Source of the DNA: Pseudomonas synxantha BG33R | GTDB lineage: Bacteria > Pseudomonadota > Gammaproteobacteria > Pseudomonadales > Pseudomonadaceae | Reading direction: 5' to 3' | DNA length: 64,000 nt | NCBI RefSeq assembly: GCF_000263715.2 | Contig: NZ_CM001514.1 | Location: 1,660,936-1,724,935 of the forward strand | Part shown: positions 1 to 7,571 of the stretch, piece by piece | Position numbering within the stretch: position 1 is the stretch's first letter | Layout: each line of letters begins with the position of its first letter | The notes under the pieces: generated by a model | What the model saw: only the letters and a program-made list of their open reading frames with translations | Database searches by the model: none | Told to the model about the DNA's origin: nothing | Translations under genes and position numbers: made by a program

Positions 1-869
1 TTGGTGAAGCGTTCGTTGGCGATGTACACGCCGCCGAAGGCTTTTTTCAGTTGTGGGCCGAGGCTGTCCGCACCTTCTTTTTCACGGGAGCAGATGAAGG
101 CGATGCCACGCTTGCCCAGTTCGCTGGCGACGTAGGTGAAGGTTTCGGCCAGGTTGGCGTCGCCCATGTCGTGCGCATCGCCACGCGGTGCCAGGTGCAC
201 GCCCACGCGGCCGGCGCCCCACACTTCGATGGCGGCGTCGGTGACTTCCAGCAGCAGGCGCGCACGGTTTTCCAGGGAGCCGCCGTATTGGTCGGTGCGC
301 TGGTTGGTGCTGCTTTGCAGGAACTGGTCGAGCAGGTAGCCGTTGGCGCCGTGGATTTCCACGCCGTCAAACCCAGCGGCCTTGGCGTTCTCGGCACCTA
401 CGCGGTAAGCGTCGACGATGTCGGCGATTTCAGCGGTTTCCAGGGCGCGCGGGGTAGGGTAGTCGGCCAGTGGGCGCACCAGGCTGACGTGGCCTTTAGG
501 CTGGATCGCGCTTGGCGCCACCGGGGTTTCGCCGTTCAGGTAGGACTCGTGGGAGATGCGACCCACGTGCCACAGTTGCAGGAAGATCTTGCCGCCCGCG
601 CCATGCACGGCCTTGGTGATGTTGGTCCAGCCACGCACCTGGTCGTTGGACCAGATGCCCGGGGTGTCCGGGTAGCCCACGCCCATGGGCGTCACGGAGG
701 TGGCTTCGCTGAGGATCAGCCCGGCGGATGCTCGCTGCACGTAATACTCGGCCATCAGCGCGTTGGGCACGCGGCCGGCATCGGCTCGGCATCGTGTCAG
801 TGGCGCCATGATGATGCGGTTCGACAGTTCCAGGTCGCCCAGTGTGATCGGATCGAAAATAGTCGTCAT
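1..869 (-). CDS. xenB: Old yellow enzyme family ene-reductase, XenB-like (3' end outside window)
   Basis: FMN-dependent NAD(P)H:flavin oxidoreductase that reduces activated alkenes, nitrate esters and nitroaromatics in the cytosol. The visible 289 residues begin MTTIFDPITLGDL and carry the family core: a TRCRAD segment near residue 26, LQLWHVGRISH near 98-107, and the substrate-binding His-Asn pair in EIHGANGY (H173, N176). The sequence strongly resembles remembered XenB enzymes of P. putida and P. fluorescens. The ATG at 869 lies 27 bp after the MFS gene, so it is the third gene of an ArsR-MFS-reductase operon. The C-terminal part of about 60 residues lies beyond base 1. The family is certain; XenB rather than another ene-reductase is likely. 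Confidence 0.9.
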   Translation of the reverse strand, partial: MTTIFDPITLGDLELSNRIIMAPLTRCRADAGRVPNALMAEYYVQRASAGLILSEATSVTPMGVGYPDTPGIWSNDQVRGWTNITKAVHGAGGKIFLQLWHVGRISHESYLNGETPVAPSAIQPKGHVSLVRPLADYPTPRALETAEIADIVDAYRVGAENAKAAGFDGVEIHGANGYLLDQFLQSSTNQRTDQYGGSLENRARLLLEVTDAAIEVWGAGRVGVHLAPRGDAHDMGDANLAETFTYVASELGKRGIAFICSREKEGADSLGPQLKKAFGGVYIANERFT

Positions 870-896
870 GGGAAAACACCTTTGTCTTTAAGTTGA

Positions 897-2063
897 TCAG
901 TTGGTCGCGGGGGCCAGGTCGGCATCGCCGCTCTGGCGGAAGGTAATCAGGGTCACCAGCAGCGCGAGAATCGCCAGTGCTGCAGCGGCCAGGGGCACGC
1001 TGGTCAGGCCGAAACCGTGGGCAATCACGCTGCCACCGACCCAGGCGCCGAGGGCGTTACCGATGTTGAAGGCACCGATGTTCAGGGTGGACACCAGGTT
1101 GGGGGCGGCCTTGCCGAAGGTCACCACGTTGATCTGCAGCGCTGGTACGGCGGCAAACGAGGCGGTGGCCCACAGGAACAGGGTGATTTCGGTCGGTATC
1201 AGTGCAACGCTGGTCCAGCTCAACACCGTGGAAACCACCGCCATGCTGATGAACACGCCGATCAGGGTGGCCGCCAGGCGTTTGTCGGCCAGCTTGCCGC
1301 CGATGATGTTGCCCACCGTGAGGCCCAGGCCGATCAGCAGCAGGGTCCAGGTCACGCCTTTGGGCGACACGCCGGTCACATCGCCGAGCAGCGGGGCTAC
1401 ATAGGTAAAGAGGGTGAACATGGAGGCGGCGAACAGCGCTGTCATGCTCAGCGACAACCAGATACCCGCGCCTTTGAGGGCCGCGAGTTCGGCGCGCATG
1501 TCGAGTTTTTCTTCGTCACGCTTGGCGGGCAGGAAGCGGATCAGGCCAATCAAGGCGATCACGCCAATCACGGTCACTGCCCAAAAGGTCGAGCGCCAGC
1601 CAGCTTCCTGACCCAGTGCAGTGCCCAACGGCACGCCGAGCACGTTGGCCAGGGTCAAACCGGTGAACATCAGGGCCACCGCCGAAGCGCGTTTATTGGC
1701 CGGCACCAGGTTGGCCGCCACCACGGAACCGATCCCGAAGAAGGCACCGTGGCACAGCGCCGTGACGACGCGGGCAAACATCAGCACGTTGTAGTCACTG
1801 GCCAAGGCGCACAGCAGGTTGCCGACAATAAAGATGCCCATCAACGCTACCAGGGCGGCCTTGCGTGGCAGCCTGGCGGTGGCCAGTGCCATGAAGGGCG
1901 CGCCGATGGCCACGCCCAGGGCGTAGCCGGTGACCAACCAGCCTGCGCCGGGAATCGACACACCCAGGTCCGCCGCAACATCGGGCAGCAGCCCCATGAT
2001 GACGAACTCGGTGGTGCCGATGGCGAAGGCGCTCAGGGCCAGTATGAGGAGCGAGAGGGGCAT
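897..2063 (-). CDS. MFS transporter, DHA1 (AraJ/YdhP-like) drug or sugar efflux family
   Basis: A 388-residue inner-membrane exporter with about 12 hydrophobic segments. The N-terminus (LSAFAIGTTEFVIMGLLPD) is the signature of the AraJ/YdhP/PbuE group of DHA1 proton antiporters. A loop-2/3 segment with LPRKAAL follows the second helix. The start at 2063 has an AAGGAAA ribosome site a few bases upstream. It lies 14 bp after the ArsR regulator and 27 bp before xenB on the same strand, so the three are probably one transcript. The context suggests export of a reactive compound that xenB also detoxifies; the substrate cannot be read from the sequence. Confidence 0.85.
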   Translation of the reverse strand: MPLSLLILALSAFAIGTTEFVIMGLLPDVAADLGVSIPGAGWLVTGYALGVAIGAPFMALATARLPRKAALVALMGIFIVGNLLCALASDYNVLMFARVVTALCHGAFFGIGSVVAANLVPANKRASAVALMFTGLTLANVLGVPLGTALGQEAGWRSTFWAVTVIGVIALIGLIRFLPAKRDEEKLDMRAELAALKGAGIWLSLSMTALFAASMFTLFTYVAPLLGDVTGVSPKGVTWTLLLIGLGLTVGNIIGGKLADKRLAATLIGVFISMAVVSTVLSWTSVALIPTEITLFLWATASFAAVPALQINVVTFGKAAPNLVSTLNIGAFNIGNALGAWVGGSVIAHGFGLTSVPLAAAALAILALLVTLITFRQSGDADLAPATN

Positions 2064-2077
2064 TTGCGTTTCCTTGG

Positions 2078-2392
2078 TTATTGCGGTGTGCTGAGTTCGG
2101 TTATGAGCGCCGTGAGAAAGGCTTGGATCGTCTCCTCATTGCGTTTGAAAAAGTGCCATTGCCCGGCCTTCTGGCTGCTGATCAATCCCGCCCGTTGCAA
2201 GGTTGCCAGGTGCGCCGACACGGTCGACTGGGACAGGCCGCAGCGCTGGTCGATCTGCCCGGCGCAGATGCCGTATTCGTGGTTGTGCAGTTGCTCGGGG
2301 AATTGCACTTTCGGGTCTTTGAGCCAGGTGAGGATGTCTCGTCGTACTGGGTGCGCCAGGGCTTTTATTATTTCGTCGAGGTCGATGGACAT
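2078..2392 (-). CDS. ArsR/SmtB-family winged-helix transcriptional regulator
   Basis: A 104-residue DNA-binding repressor. The wHTH starts at LAHPVRRDILTWL (about residues 12-24) and the recognition helix is in GLSQSTVSAHLATLQRAGL (about 52-70), followed by the beta-wing. The only cysteine, C43 in YGICAGQI, lies just before the HTH; there is no obvious metal-binding Cys pair, so a thiol or electrophile signal is as plausible as a metal. It is the first gene of the operon with the MFS exporter and xenB, and probably autoregulates through the ATATCG-rich palindromes upstream. Confidence 0.85.
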   Translation of the reverse strand: MSIDLDEIIKALAHPVRRDILTWLKDPKVQFPEQLHNHEYGICAGQIDQRCGLSQSTVSAHLATLQRAGLISSQKAGQWHFFKRNEETIQAFLTALITELSTPQ

Positions 2393-2420
2393 GGCAGGGT
2401 GCTCGGTGTCGTAAAGCGTT

Positions 2421-2520
2421 ATATCGCGATGAGGCGAACTTTAAATCGTCATATCCCGATATACCAATATGATTTTGATCTGAGGCCAAAGCGAATCGGT
2501 ATATCGGGTTATAACGATAT
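2421..2520. promoter_or_regulatory. Divergent promoter region with ATATCG palindromes (probable ArsR operator)
   Basis: Between the ArsR gene (minus) and acpH (plus), the motif ATATCG or its complement recurs several times. Bases 2455-2465 (cccgatatacc) and 2498-2508 (ggtatatcggg) form a perfect 11-bp inverted repeat, and further ATATCG copies lie near 2421 and 2516. ArsR-family repressors bind AT-rich inverted repeats overlapping their own promoter, so this is the likely operator. The assignment to this ArsR protein is inference from position. Confidence 0.6.
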
Positions 2521-2547
2521 GAGTGCGGCAGTGATAGACTGCGCGCC

Positions 2548-3132
2548 ATGAATTATCTCGCACATCTGCACCTGGGCGGCCAACTTCCTGCGCAACTGCT
2601 GGGCAGCCTGTATGGCGACTTCGTCAAAGGCCGCCTGCAGGGCCAGTTCAGCCCGCAAATCGAAGCGGCGATCCAGTTGCATCGTTCGATTGACCGGTTT
2701 ACCGATAGCCACCCGTTGGTGGGCGAGGCGTTGTCGCGCTTCAGCCTGACCCGCAGGCGCTATGCCGGGATCGTGCTCGATGTGTTTTTTGACCATTGCC
2801 TGGCGCGGGATTGGGCGCTGTATGCCGACCAGCCTCTGGAGCGCTTCACCGCGCAGGTGTACCGCGTGCTCGCCGCCGAACCCGCGTTGCCGGGGCGGCT
2901 GGCGCAGATTGCGCCGTATATGGCGGCGGATGACTGGCTGGGCTCGTATCGCGAGTTCGCGGTGATGGAGCAGGTGCTGCGCGGGATTTCGCGGCGGCTG
3001 ACTGACCCGCAGGCACTCGGATTTGCGATGCACGAGTTGCGCGAGCTTTATAAGCCGTTAAGTGAAGATTTCCGGGTGTTCTATCCCCAATTGCAGAGAT
3101 TTGCGCAGATCCAACTGACCACCGATGTCTAA
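2548..3132 (+). CDS. acpH: Acyl carrier protein phosphodiesterase
   Basis: A 194-residue cytosolic HD-fold hydrolase that removes the 4'-phosphopantetheine group from acyl carrier protein. The family signature is present: MNYLAHLHL at the N-terminus, GSLYGDFVKG (about 24-33), and the metal-binding stretch IQLHRSIDRFTDSHP (about 43-57). Its length matches E. coli AcpH (193 aa). It is transcribed divergently from the ArsR operon and is probably monocistronic, ending at a REP element. Confidence 0.92.
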   Translation: MNYLAHLHLGGQLPAQLLGSLYGDFVKGRLQGQFSPQIEAAIQLHRSIDRFTDSHPLVGEALSRFSLTRRRYAGIVLDVFFDHCLARDWALYADQPLERFTAQVYRVLAAEPALPGRLAQIAPYMAADDWLGSYREFAVMEQVLRGISRRLTDPQALGFAMHELRELYKPLSEDFRVFYPQLQRFAQIQLTTDV

Positions 3133-3133
3133 A

Positions 3134-3224
3134 TGTGGGAGGGGGCTTGCTCCCGATTGCGGTGTGTCAGTCACTGTCTATGTTGACTGAACAACTGCTA
3201 TCGGGAGCAAGCCCCCTCCCACAT
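3134..3224. repeat. REP/REPIN inverted pair (GTGGGAGGGGGCTTGCTCCC type)
   Basis: Two inverted REP sequences with GTGGGAGGGGGCTTGCTCCC arms flank a loop of about 45 bases. This is the typical REPIN arrangement of P. fluorescens genomes. It lies between the convergent genes acpH and olsA and could form a hairpin at both transcript ends. Confidence 0.85.
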
Positions 3225-3239
3225 ATGACTGTGCCCGCT

Positions 3240-4031
3240 TTATGCCGCGAACGCAGGTCGAGCAGCCACTTGCTCAGCTTCCGGCACCGGGCCAAACAAC
3301 GCCTTTTGCACCGCCTGCTGCGCCTGATACGCCAATGCCGCGCGTTCCTGCCCGGCGCAGGCAATCGGCTTGAGCAGATGAATCTGCACATCGCCCTGGT
3401 CGTTGGAAAACAAGCGCATCAGGTGCGAGAGCAAATCGTCATCGCCAATGAACGGCGCCAGCGGATCAACCCCACCGTCACGCAGATAACGAATCGCCAC
3501 CGGTTGCAGCGACACATCCGCATCGATCGCACTGGACAGCAAACGCCCGTGGAACGTACGCAAGCTGCGTCCGTCAGTGGTGGTGCCCTCGGGGAACATC
3601 AGCAACGGGTGCTGTTGCTCCAGATGGCGGGTCATCTGTTTGCGGATCAACTGGCTGTCACCCGCGCCACGACGAATGAACAGGCTGCCGGCCTTGGCCG
3701 CCAGCCAGCCGGCTACCGGCCAGGTGCGGACTTCGGCCTTGGACAAAAACGACAGCGGCGTGACCATGCCCAGCAGTGGAATGTCGGTCCAGGACACGTG
3801 ATTGCTCACCCATAGCATCGGCGCTTGCGGCAGCTCACCGTGCACCGTTACGCGAAAGGGCAGGGCGTTGCTCAATCGCGTCATAAAGAACCGCGACCAA
3901 CGCTGGCGCCGCACCATTGAATTGGCCACGCCCAGACGCTCGAACAGGCCAAACACGCTGGCCATGCTCAAGCCTAGCGCCACCACCAACAGCACGCGGG
4001 CGATGCGCCCGTAGATGCGCAGGCGGTTCAT
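3240..4031 (-). CDS. olsA: Lyso-ornithine lipid O-acyltransferase (PlsC family)
   Basis: Transfers a fatty acyl chain to lyso-ornithine lipid to give ornithine lipid, a phosphorus-free membrane lipid. It is a 263-residue PlsC/LPLAT-fold protein with an N-terminal membrane segment (about residues 11-30), the catalytic HX4D motif in NHVSWTD (H78, D83), and the FPEGT acyl-acceptor motif (146-150). The start at 4031 is chosen because it forms a TGATG overlap with the olsB stop, implying translational coupling. The gene order olsB-olsA is that of P. aeruginosa. A plain lysophosphatidate acyltransferase would be the alternative without this context. Confidence 0.88.
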   Translation of the reverse strand: MNRLRIYGRIARVLLVVALGLSMASVFGLFERLGVANSMVRRQRWSRFFMTRLSNALPFRVTVHGELPQAPMLWVSNHVSWTDIPLLGMVTPLSFLSKAEVRTWPVAGWLAAKAGSLFIRRGAGDSQLIRKQMTRHLEQQHPLLMFPEGTTTDGRSLRTFHGRLLSSAIDADVSLQPVAIRYLRDGGVDPLAPFIGDDDLLSHLMRLFSNDQGDVQIHLLKPIACAGQERAALAYQAQQAVQKALFGPVPEAEQVAARPAFAA

Positions 4032-4786
4032 CACATCGCCGCCTTGAAGTGGCGCGCATAACGCGGGCATAGCTCGTCGCGCTTGAGCAGGATGAACACA
4101 TCGGCCACCTGGAAGTCTTCATCCCAGCACGGCTCGCCGCAGATCTTCGCGCCCAGGCGCATATAGGCTTTGAGCAGCGGTGGCATTTCGGCGATGACGT
4201 TGGACGGCAAGTCCAGGGCCGGCAGTGGCTTTTTCGGCTCGGCGCGCAGGTGTTCGTTGCACAGGTAGCGCTCGCGCAAGCGCTGCATGATTGCGTGGGC
4301 CTGAATGCCGCCATCGTGCATCGGGATGCTCGCGCAGCCCATCAGGTAGCTGTAGCTGCCCTGGTTGAGCACTTCGGCCAGTTCGCCCCAGAGCACCGCG
4401 ATGGTGCCGCCGTTGCGGTAGGCGGGGTCGACGCAGGTGCGGCCGATTTCCAGGATCGGGCCCTGCAAGTGCAGCAAACCGTGCAGGCTGAATTCTTCTT
4501 CGCTGTAGAACCGGCCCAAAGTGCTGGCGGCCTGGTGGTCGAGCAGACGAGTGGTGGCGACGAGTCGACCGCTGTTCAAATCCCGCACGCCGATGTGGCT
4601 GCAGTGAACATCATAGTCATCCATGTCCAGGCCCAGTTCCGCGCCTTTCAGCTTGGCGTTGAACTCGCCGCTGAACACGTTGAACCGCAGGGCCTGGGCT
4701 TCCTGCAAGGCTTTGGCGCCCACCAGGCGTTCGGCTTGCAGACGGCGTTCATTGCCTTTGTCGCTGATGCGGGCGATCTGAGTCAT
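4031..4786 (-). CDS. olsB: L-ornithine N(alpha)-acyltransferase
   Basis: A 251-residue GNAT-fold acyltransferase (hemolysin-like/OlsB family) that N-acylates ornithine with 3-hydroxyacyl-ACP, the first step of ornithine lipid synthesis. Family features are an N-terminal [11 protein letters not shown] segment (about 31-41), a conserved [13 protein letters not shown] block (58-70), LVATTRLL, and [15 protein letters not shown] (about 112-126). It is the first gene of the olsBA operon. A PhoB-box-like sequence lies about 95 bp upstream, consistent with induction at low phosphate. Confidence 0.9.
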   Translation of the reverse strand: MTQIARISDKGNERRLQAERLVGAKALQEAQALRFNVFSGEFNAKLKGAELGLDMDDYDVHCSHIGVRDLNSGRLVATTRLLDHQAASTLGRFYSEEEFSLHGLLHLQGPILEIGRTCVDPAYRNGGTIAVLWGELAEVLNQGSYSYLMGCASIPMHDGGIQAHAIMQRLRERYLCNEHLRAEPKKPLPALDLPSNVIAEMPPLLKAYMRLGAKICGEPCWDEDFQVADVFILLKRDELCPRYARHFKAAM

Positions 4787-4880
4787 AGCGAGTCTCCGGG
4801 TGCCGGCCAGGTTGCGGCCAGTCGACTTTGTTGTCCAAAGTCAGGCTATGTAGCCTCGGTGTCATCTCCATGAAGTTACG

Positions 4881-4898
4881 GTGACGGTTGGATGACAG
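4881..4898 (-). promoter_or_regulatory. PhoB box-like direct repeat upstream of olsB
   Basis: On the minus strand the sequence reads CTGTCAT-CCAA-CCGTCAC: two 7-bp direct repeats spaced by 4 bp, as in the PhoB box (CTGTCAT-N4-CTGTCAT). The first repeat is perfect and the second matches 5 of 7. It is oriented towards olsB, about 95 bp from its start. Confidence 0.6.
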
Positions 4899-4975
4899 GC
4901 CAACGGGATAGGGAGGGCAATGTCGCGTCATTCTCTCTCGGCGACATAAGGTTGAGGCCCTATAGGAGGCCAAGT

Positions 4976-5003
4976 GGAACCTGATTAGCGTTCGGACCAC
5001 AAA
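4976..5003 (+). promoter_or_regulatory. hrp box (HrpL/RspL-type ECF sigma promoter)
   Basis: GGAACC at 4976-4981, 15 bases, then CCAC at 4997-5000 and A at 5003. This matches the HrpL promoter consensus GGAACC-N15/16-CCACNNA used for type III secretion genes in Pseudomonas. The following ATG (5052) lies about 50 bp downstream, a usual distance. The extended-consensus A two bases after GGAACC is not present (G instead). Confidence 0.7.
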
Positions 5004-5051
5004 AAGGTAGACAAACCTATTAACGGGAACCCTGCGACATTGGGAGCATGC

Positions 5052-5909
5052 ATGGCTGTTTCACCTATAAGCTCACATTCGATCACTGGATGGAACTACC
5101 AGCCCGCGCCAGCCTTGGCTGAGTGGCCTATCGAAAGCTTCAGCGGTATTCGTAGCAAAGACGGGCGTACCTATGGGCGTACCGTCGGCGCACATCGGAA
5201 CTGGCGGGCGGCACCTCATTACCAGTACAAACCGGTAAATGCCCACCCTGGGCAAAAGCCTGGGAACATCTGGGGCGGATTCAGTCAGTGGAGCAGCGAT
5301 AACTGCACCATCGTGGCGGTTATCAAGATGGCGATGATGCAGTTCGGCGAAAAACCTACTGATATTTTCAAGAAAGTACGTGAAACCCCGCATGGCTATC
5401 ACATTACCCTGCGAAATGGTGATACCACTTCGCTGAGCAAGGCTGAGGTGAAACAAGCGGCAGAGGCGGCAAAGCTCAAGTGCCAGAACATTCAGGCTGC
5501 TATCTATGCCAACTTTATCGTGGCGGTTGCGGCAAAGCGTTTTCAGGAGCAAAGCCATGCCAGTGGGTCGGGAGATTACGCTCGCGCGCTGGATATCTTG
5601 AACAATGGCGGCAGTATCGAGTACGCCTTCAAACGGTTGGGCTTATGGGAGCAGGTCGAGCAGGTGCCTCCCGAGGAACTGGCAGAAGGGCGCCTGGGCG
5701 TATTTCAATCTGGCAGTCACGTTTCGGTTTCTGTTAACGGCAACGAGGAGCGCTGGGGCAAACGGGGCGGGGCGACACCTACGGGAGCCCAGGTTTACGA
5801 GGCCTACGGATTCAAAAATCATGCTGGGCAGTCACAGGGCGTTAAGGCGAGCGGCAAGGTGGTGGCGTCGCCAAACCGTCATTTGTCTCGGCTAGGCTGG
5901 CGGGCTTGA
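5052..5909 (+). CDS. Putative type III effector, possible papain/calpain-like cysteine protease
   Basis: A 285-residue protein of no family I can name with certainty. Start 5052 is chosen over an upstream TTG (5040) because GGGAG precedes it at good spacing. The N-terminus fits P. syringae effector rules: 7 Ser in the first 50 residues, an aliphatic residue at position 3 and no acidic residue in the first 12; there is no Sec signal. A Cys85 in SSDNCTIVAVIKMAM followed by GYHITLRNGD (116-125) resembles the Cys helix and following strands of calpain/papain folds. SGSHVSVSVNGN (220-231) could supply the catalytic His223. An hrp box lies upstream. The effector role and protease activity are inference; no T3SS genes are in the window. 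Confidence 0.6.
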   Translation: MAVSPISSHSITGWNYQPAPALAEWPIESFSGIRSKDGRTYGRTVGAHRNWRAAPHYQYKPVNAHPGQKPGNIWGGFSQWSSDNCTIVAVIKMAMMQFGEKPTDIFKKVRETPHGYHITLRNGDTTSLSKAEVKQAAEAAKLKCQNIQAAIYANFIVAVAAKRFQEQSHASGSGDYARALDILNNGGSIEYAFKRLGLWEQVEQVPPEELAEGRLGVFQSGSHVSVSVNGNEERWGKRGGATPTGAQVYEAYGFKNHAGQSQGVKASGKVVASPNRHLSRLGWRA

Positions 5910-5928
5910 ATGCGCTGAGTGATCCTTT

Positions 5929-7002
5929 ATGGTCAAACGTTTGTTGTGCGCTGCCTTGCTGGTTTTAACCACTAATGCCTGCGCCGAACAATGGCCGGCG
6001 AAAGAGTGGGCCTATGGTCCGCAATTGGCGGGTCCGGCTATCAAAGCGTTGGAAGATTTTGCTTTTGCACCGCGCAATGATGAAACGCGCGAAGGCATCC
6101 GCACCGACGCGCTGCTGGTCATTCGTGACGGCGAAATTATCTACGAACGCTACGCCGCGCCAACCACCGCCAGCACGCCGCACCTGACCTGGTCGGTGAG
6201 CAAAAGCCTGATGGCCACTGTGCTCGGCGTGGCCTACGGTGAAGGCCGCTTCAAACTCACCGACCCGGCCGCACGTTTTTACCCGCCGATGAAGCAACAC
6301 CCCAAGGTGAGCATGGCCGACTTGCTCCATTGGGCTTCGGGGCTGGATTGGCAGGAAGACTATGAATACGCCCCATTGAAGTCTTCTGTTGTGGCGATGC
6401 TCTATACCCGTGGGCGTGGCGATATGGCGCAATTTGCCGCCGATACCGAAACCGCCGCCGAACCCGGCCAGGCGTTCCGTTATTCCAGTGGCGACAGCAA
6501 TATTCTGTCCGCTGCGCTTAAAGGCATGCTCGGCCACAAGGCGTACATGAGCTATCCGTGGGATGCGCTGTTCAAGCCATTGGGCATTCGCAACGCGACG
6601 TGGGAAACCGATGCCGACGAAACCTTTGTTGCCTCGTCCTACGCCTACCTCACTGCTCGCGATCTGGCGCGGGTCGGGCTGCTGATGGCACGGGATGGGC
6701 GCTGGGGTGAGCAACAGTTGCTGCCCAAAGAGTGGGTGGCTTTCAATCGGCGGCCTTTCGACAACTACAAAGCCGGCCAGGATGAAGCGGTACCGGGCGG
6801 CCAATGGTGGCTCAACAAAGGCATGCCCCAACCGTGGCCCGATGCGCCGGCCGATACCTTCGCTGCACTGGGCCACTGGGGCCAGGCACTGTTTGTACTG
6901 CCCGACGAACACTTGGTGATCGTGCGCTACGGCGATGACCGCGACGGCAGCTACCGCCACAACGAACTGCTCAAGCGCGTGCTGGCGGCGGTGCGGTCAT
7001 GA
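5929..7002 (+). CDS. Serine hydrolase, beta-lactamase class C / 6-aminohexanoate-dimer hydrolase family
   Basis: A 357-residue periplasmic serine hydrolase with a signal peptide (residues 1-19, cleavage after NACA). The class C fold motifs are present: SxxK in WSVSKS (S89, K92), the YxS/N equivalent YSSGDSN around residue 184, and a GHWGQ segment near the C-terminus that takes the place of KTG. Such enzymes include esterases, carboxypeptidases and amide hydrolases; a true beta-lactamase role is unlikely. It begins 20 bp after the putative effector and overlaps the next gene by ATGA, so it may share the hrp-box transcript. Confidence 0.85.
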   Translation: MVKRLLCAALLVLTTNACAEQWPAKEWAYGPQLAGPAIKALEDFAFAPRNDETREGIRTDALLVIRDGEIIYERYAAPTTASTPHLTWSVSKSLMATVLGVAYGEGRFKLTDPAARFYPPMKQHPKVSMADLLHWASGLDWQEDYEYAPLKSSVVAMLYTRGRGDMAQFAADTETAAEPGQAFRYSSGDSNILSAALKGMLGHKAYMSYPWDALFKPLGIRNATWETDADETFVASSYAYLTARDLARVGLLMARDGRWGEQQLLPKEWVAFNRRPFDNYKAGQDEAVPGGQWWLNKGMPQPWPDAPADTFAALGHWGQALFVLPDEHLVIVRYGDDRDGSYRHNELLKRVLAAVRS

Positions 7003-7313
7003 TTCGTCGTCGGCCGTTTACCAGTCTGTTTCTGCTGCTGTTGCTGGCCCTATTGGGTTGGGTGTGGCACGAGCGCGTCAACCTGCAAGCCTTCCCCGAC
7101 ATCATCGCGGCGTACACGGCCAAGGAGTATTGCTCGTGCCGGTATGTGGAGAACAACCCGGCGCAGTATTGCCGTGGGTATGTGAAGCAGTACGTGCCGA
7201 CCAGTGCGTTGATCGACACGCCGGAGCGCAGTGAAGTGACGGCGAGTGGGTTGGGGCGTACGCATACGGCACGGTGGTTGGGCGACCGTCAAGGCTGCCG
7301 CCTCAACCCCTGA
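6999..7313 (+). CDS. Small membrane-anchored hypothetical protein
   Basis: A 104-residue protein overlapping the serine hydrolase stop codon (ATGA), so translationally coupled to it. It has one N-terminal membrane segment (about residues 8-24, a Leu-rich run) and a periplasmic part with four cysteines in a CSCRY...YCRGY...GCR pattern, suggesting disulfides. It resembles a conserved Pseudomonas hypothetical found next to such hydrolases. The function is unknown; it may be an accessory of the hydrolase. Confidence 0.7.
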   Translation: MIRRRPFTSLFLLLLLALLGWVWHERVNLQAFPDIIAAYTAKEYCSCRYVENNPAQYCRGYVKQYVPTSALIDTPERSEVTASGLGRTHTARWLGDRQGCRLNP

Positions 7314-7329
7314 CACACCCAAATTCCCC

Positions 7330-7420
7330 TGTGGGAGCTGGCTTGCCTGCGATAGCGTCAGGTCAGCCAACATCACTGGTGCCTGTGCCGCCGTCATCGC
7401 AGGCAAGCCAGCTCCCACAT
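7330..7420. repeat. REPIN (GTGGGAGCTGGCTTGCCTGCGA type)
   Basis: Two inverted copies of the TGTGGGAGCTGGCTTGCC REP arm are separated by a short AT-richer loop. The element lies between the small membrane protein and the M20 hydrolase operon. Confidence 0.85.
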
Positions 7421-7450
7421 TTAGATTATCTGCGTGGGTTCTCGGAAAAA

Positions 7451-7482
7451 GAACCGGCCTTGAGGTTCCACAGGGTGGAACC
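7451..7482. promoter_or_regulatory. GGTTCCA/TGGAACC palindrome, probable operator of the M20-amidase operon
   Basis: Bases 7464-7470 (ggttcca) and 7476-7482 (tggaacc) form a 7-bp inverted repeat with a 5-bp spacer, and a third half-site gaacc lies at 7451-7455. It sits about 90 bp before the first gene of the operon. IclR-family regulators bind this sort of palindrome, and the operon ends with an IclR gene, so it is the likely binding site. That link is inference. Confidence 0.5.
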
Positions 7483-7571
7483 ACCTTTGATTGTCCTCGC
7501 GCCCACATCGCGCTTAGCTGTCGATGTGTCGCCAACAAGAACGGGACCACCCGCCTGTGAGGAGAATCACC

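Noticed and set aside
51..896. Long open frames opposite real genes (also 1017-2414, 15431-16924, 21074-22894 on plus; 59921-61498 on minus)
   Set aside because: They are shadows made by GC-rich third codon positions of xenB, the MFS gene, bglX, the TonB receptor and tctDE. They lack ribosome sites and any recognisable domain.
7476..7510. A second hrp-box-like GGAACC...CCAC before the M20 operon
   Set aside because: The spacing between GGAACC and the next CCAC is about 20 bases, outside the 15-16 needed. The site is better explained as an IclR-type palindrome.
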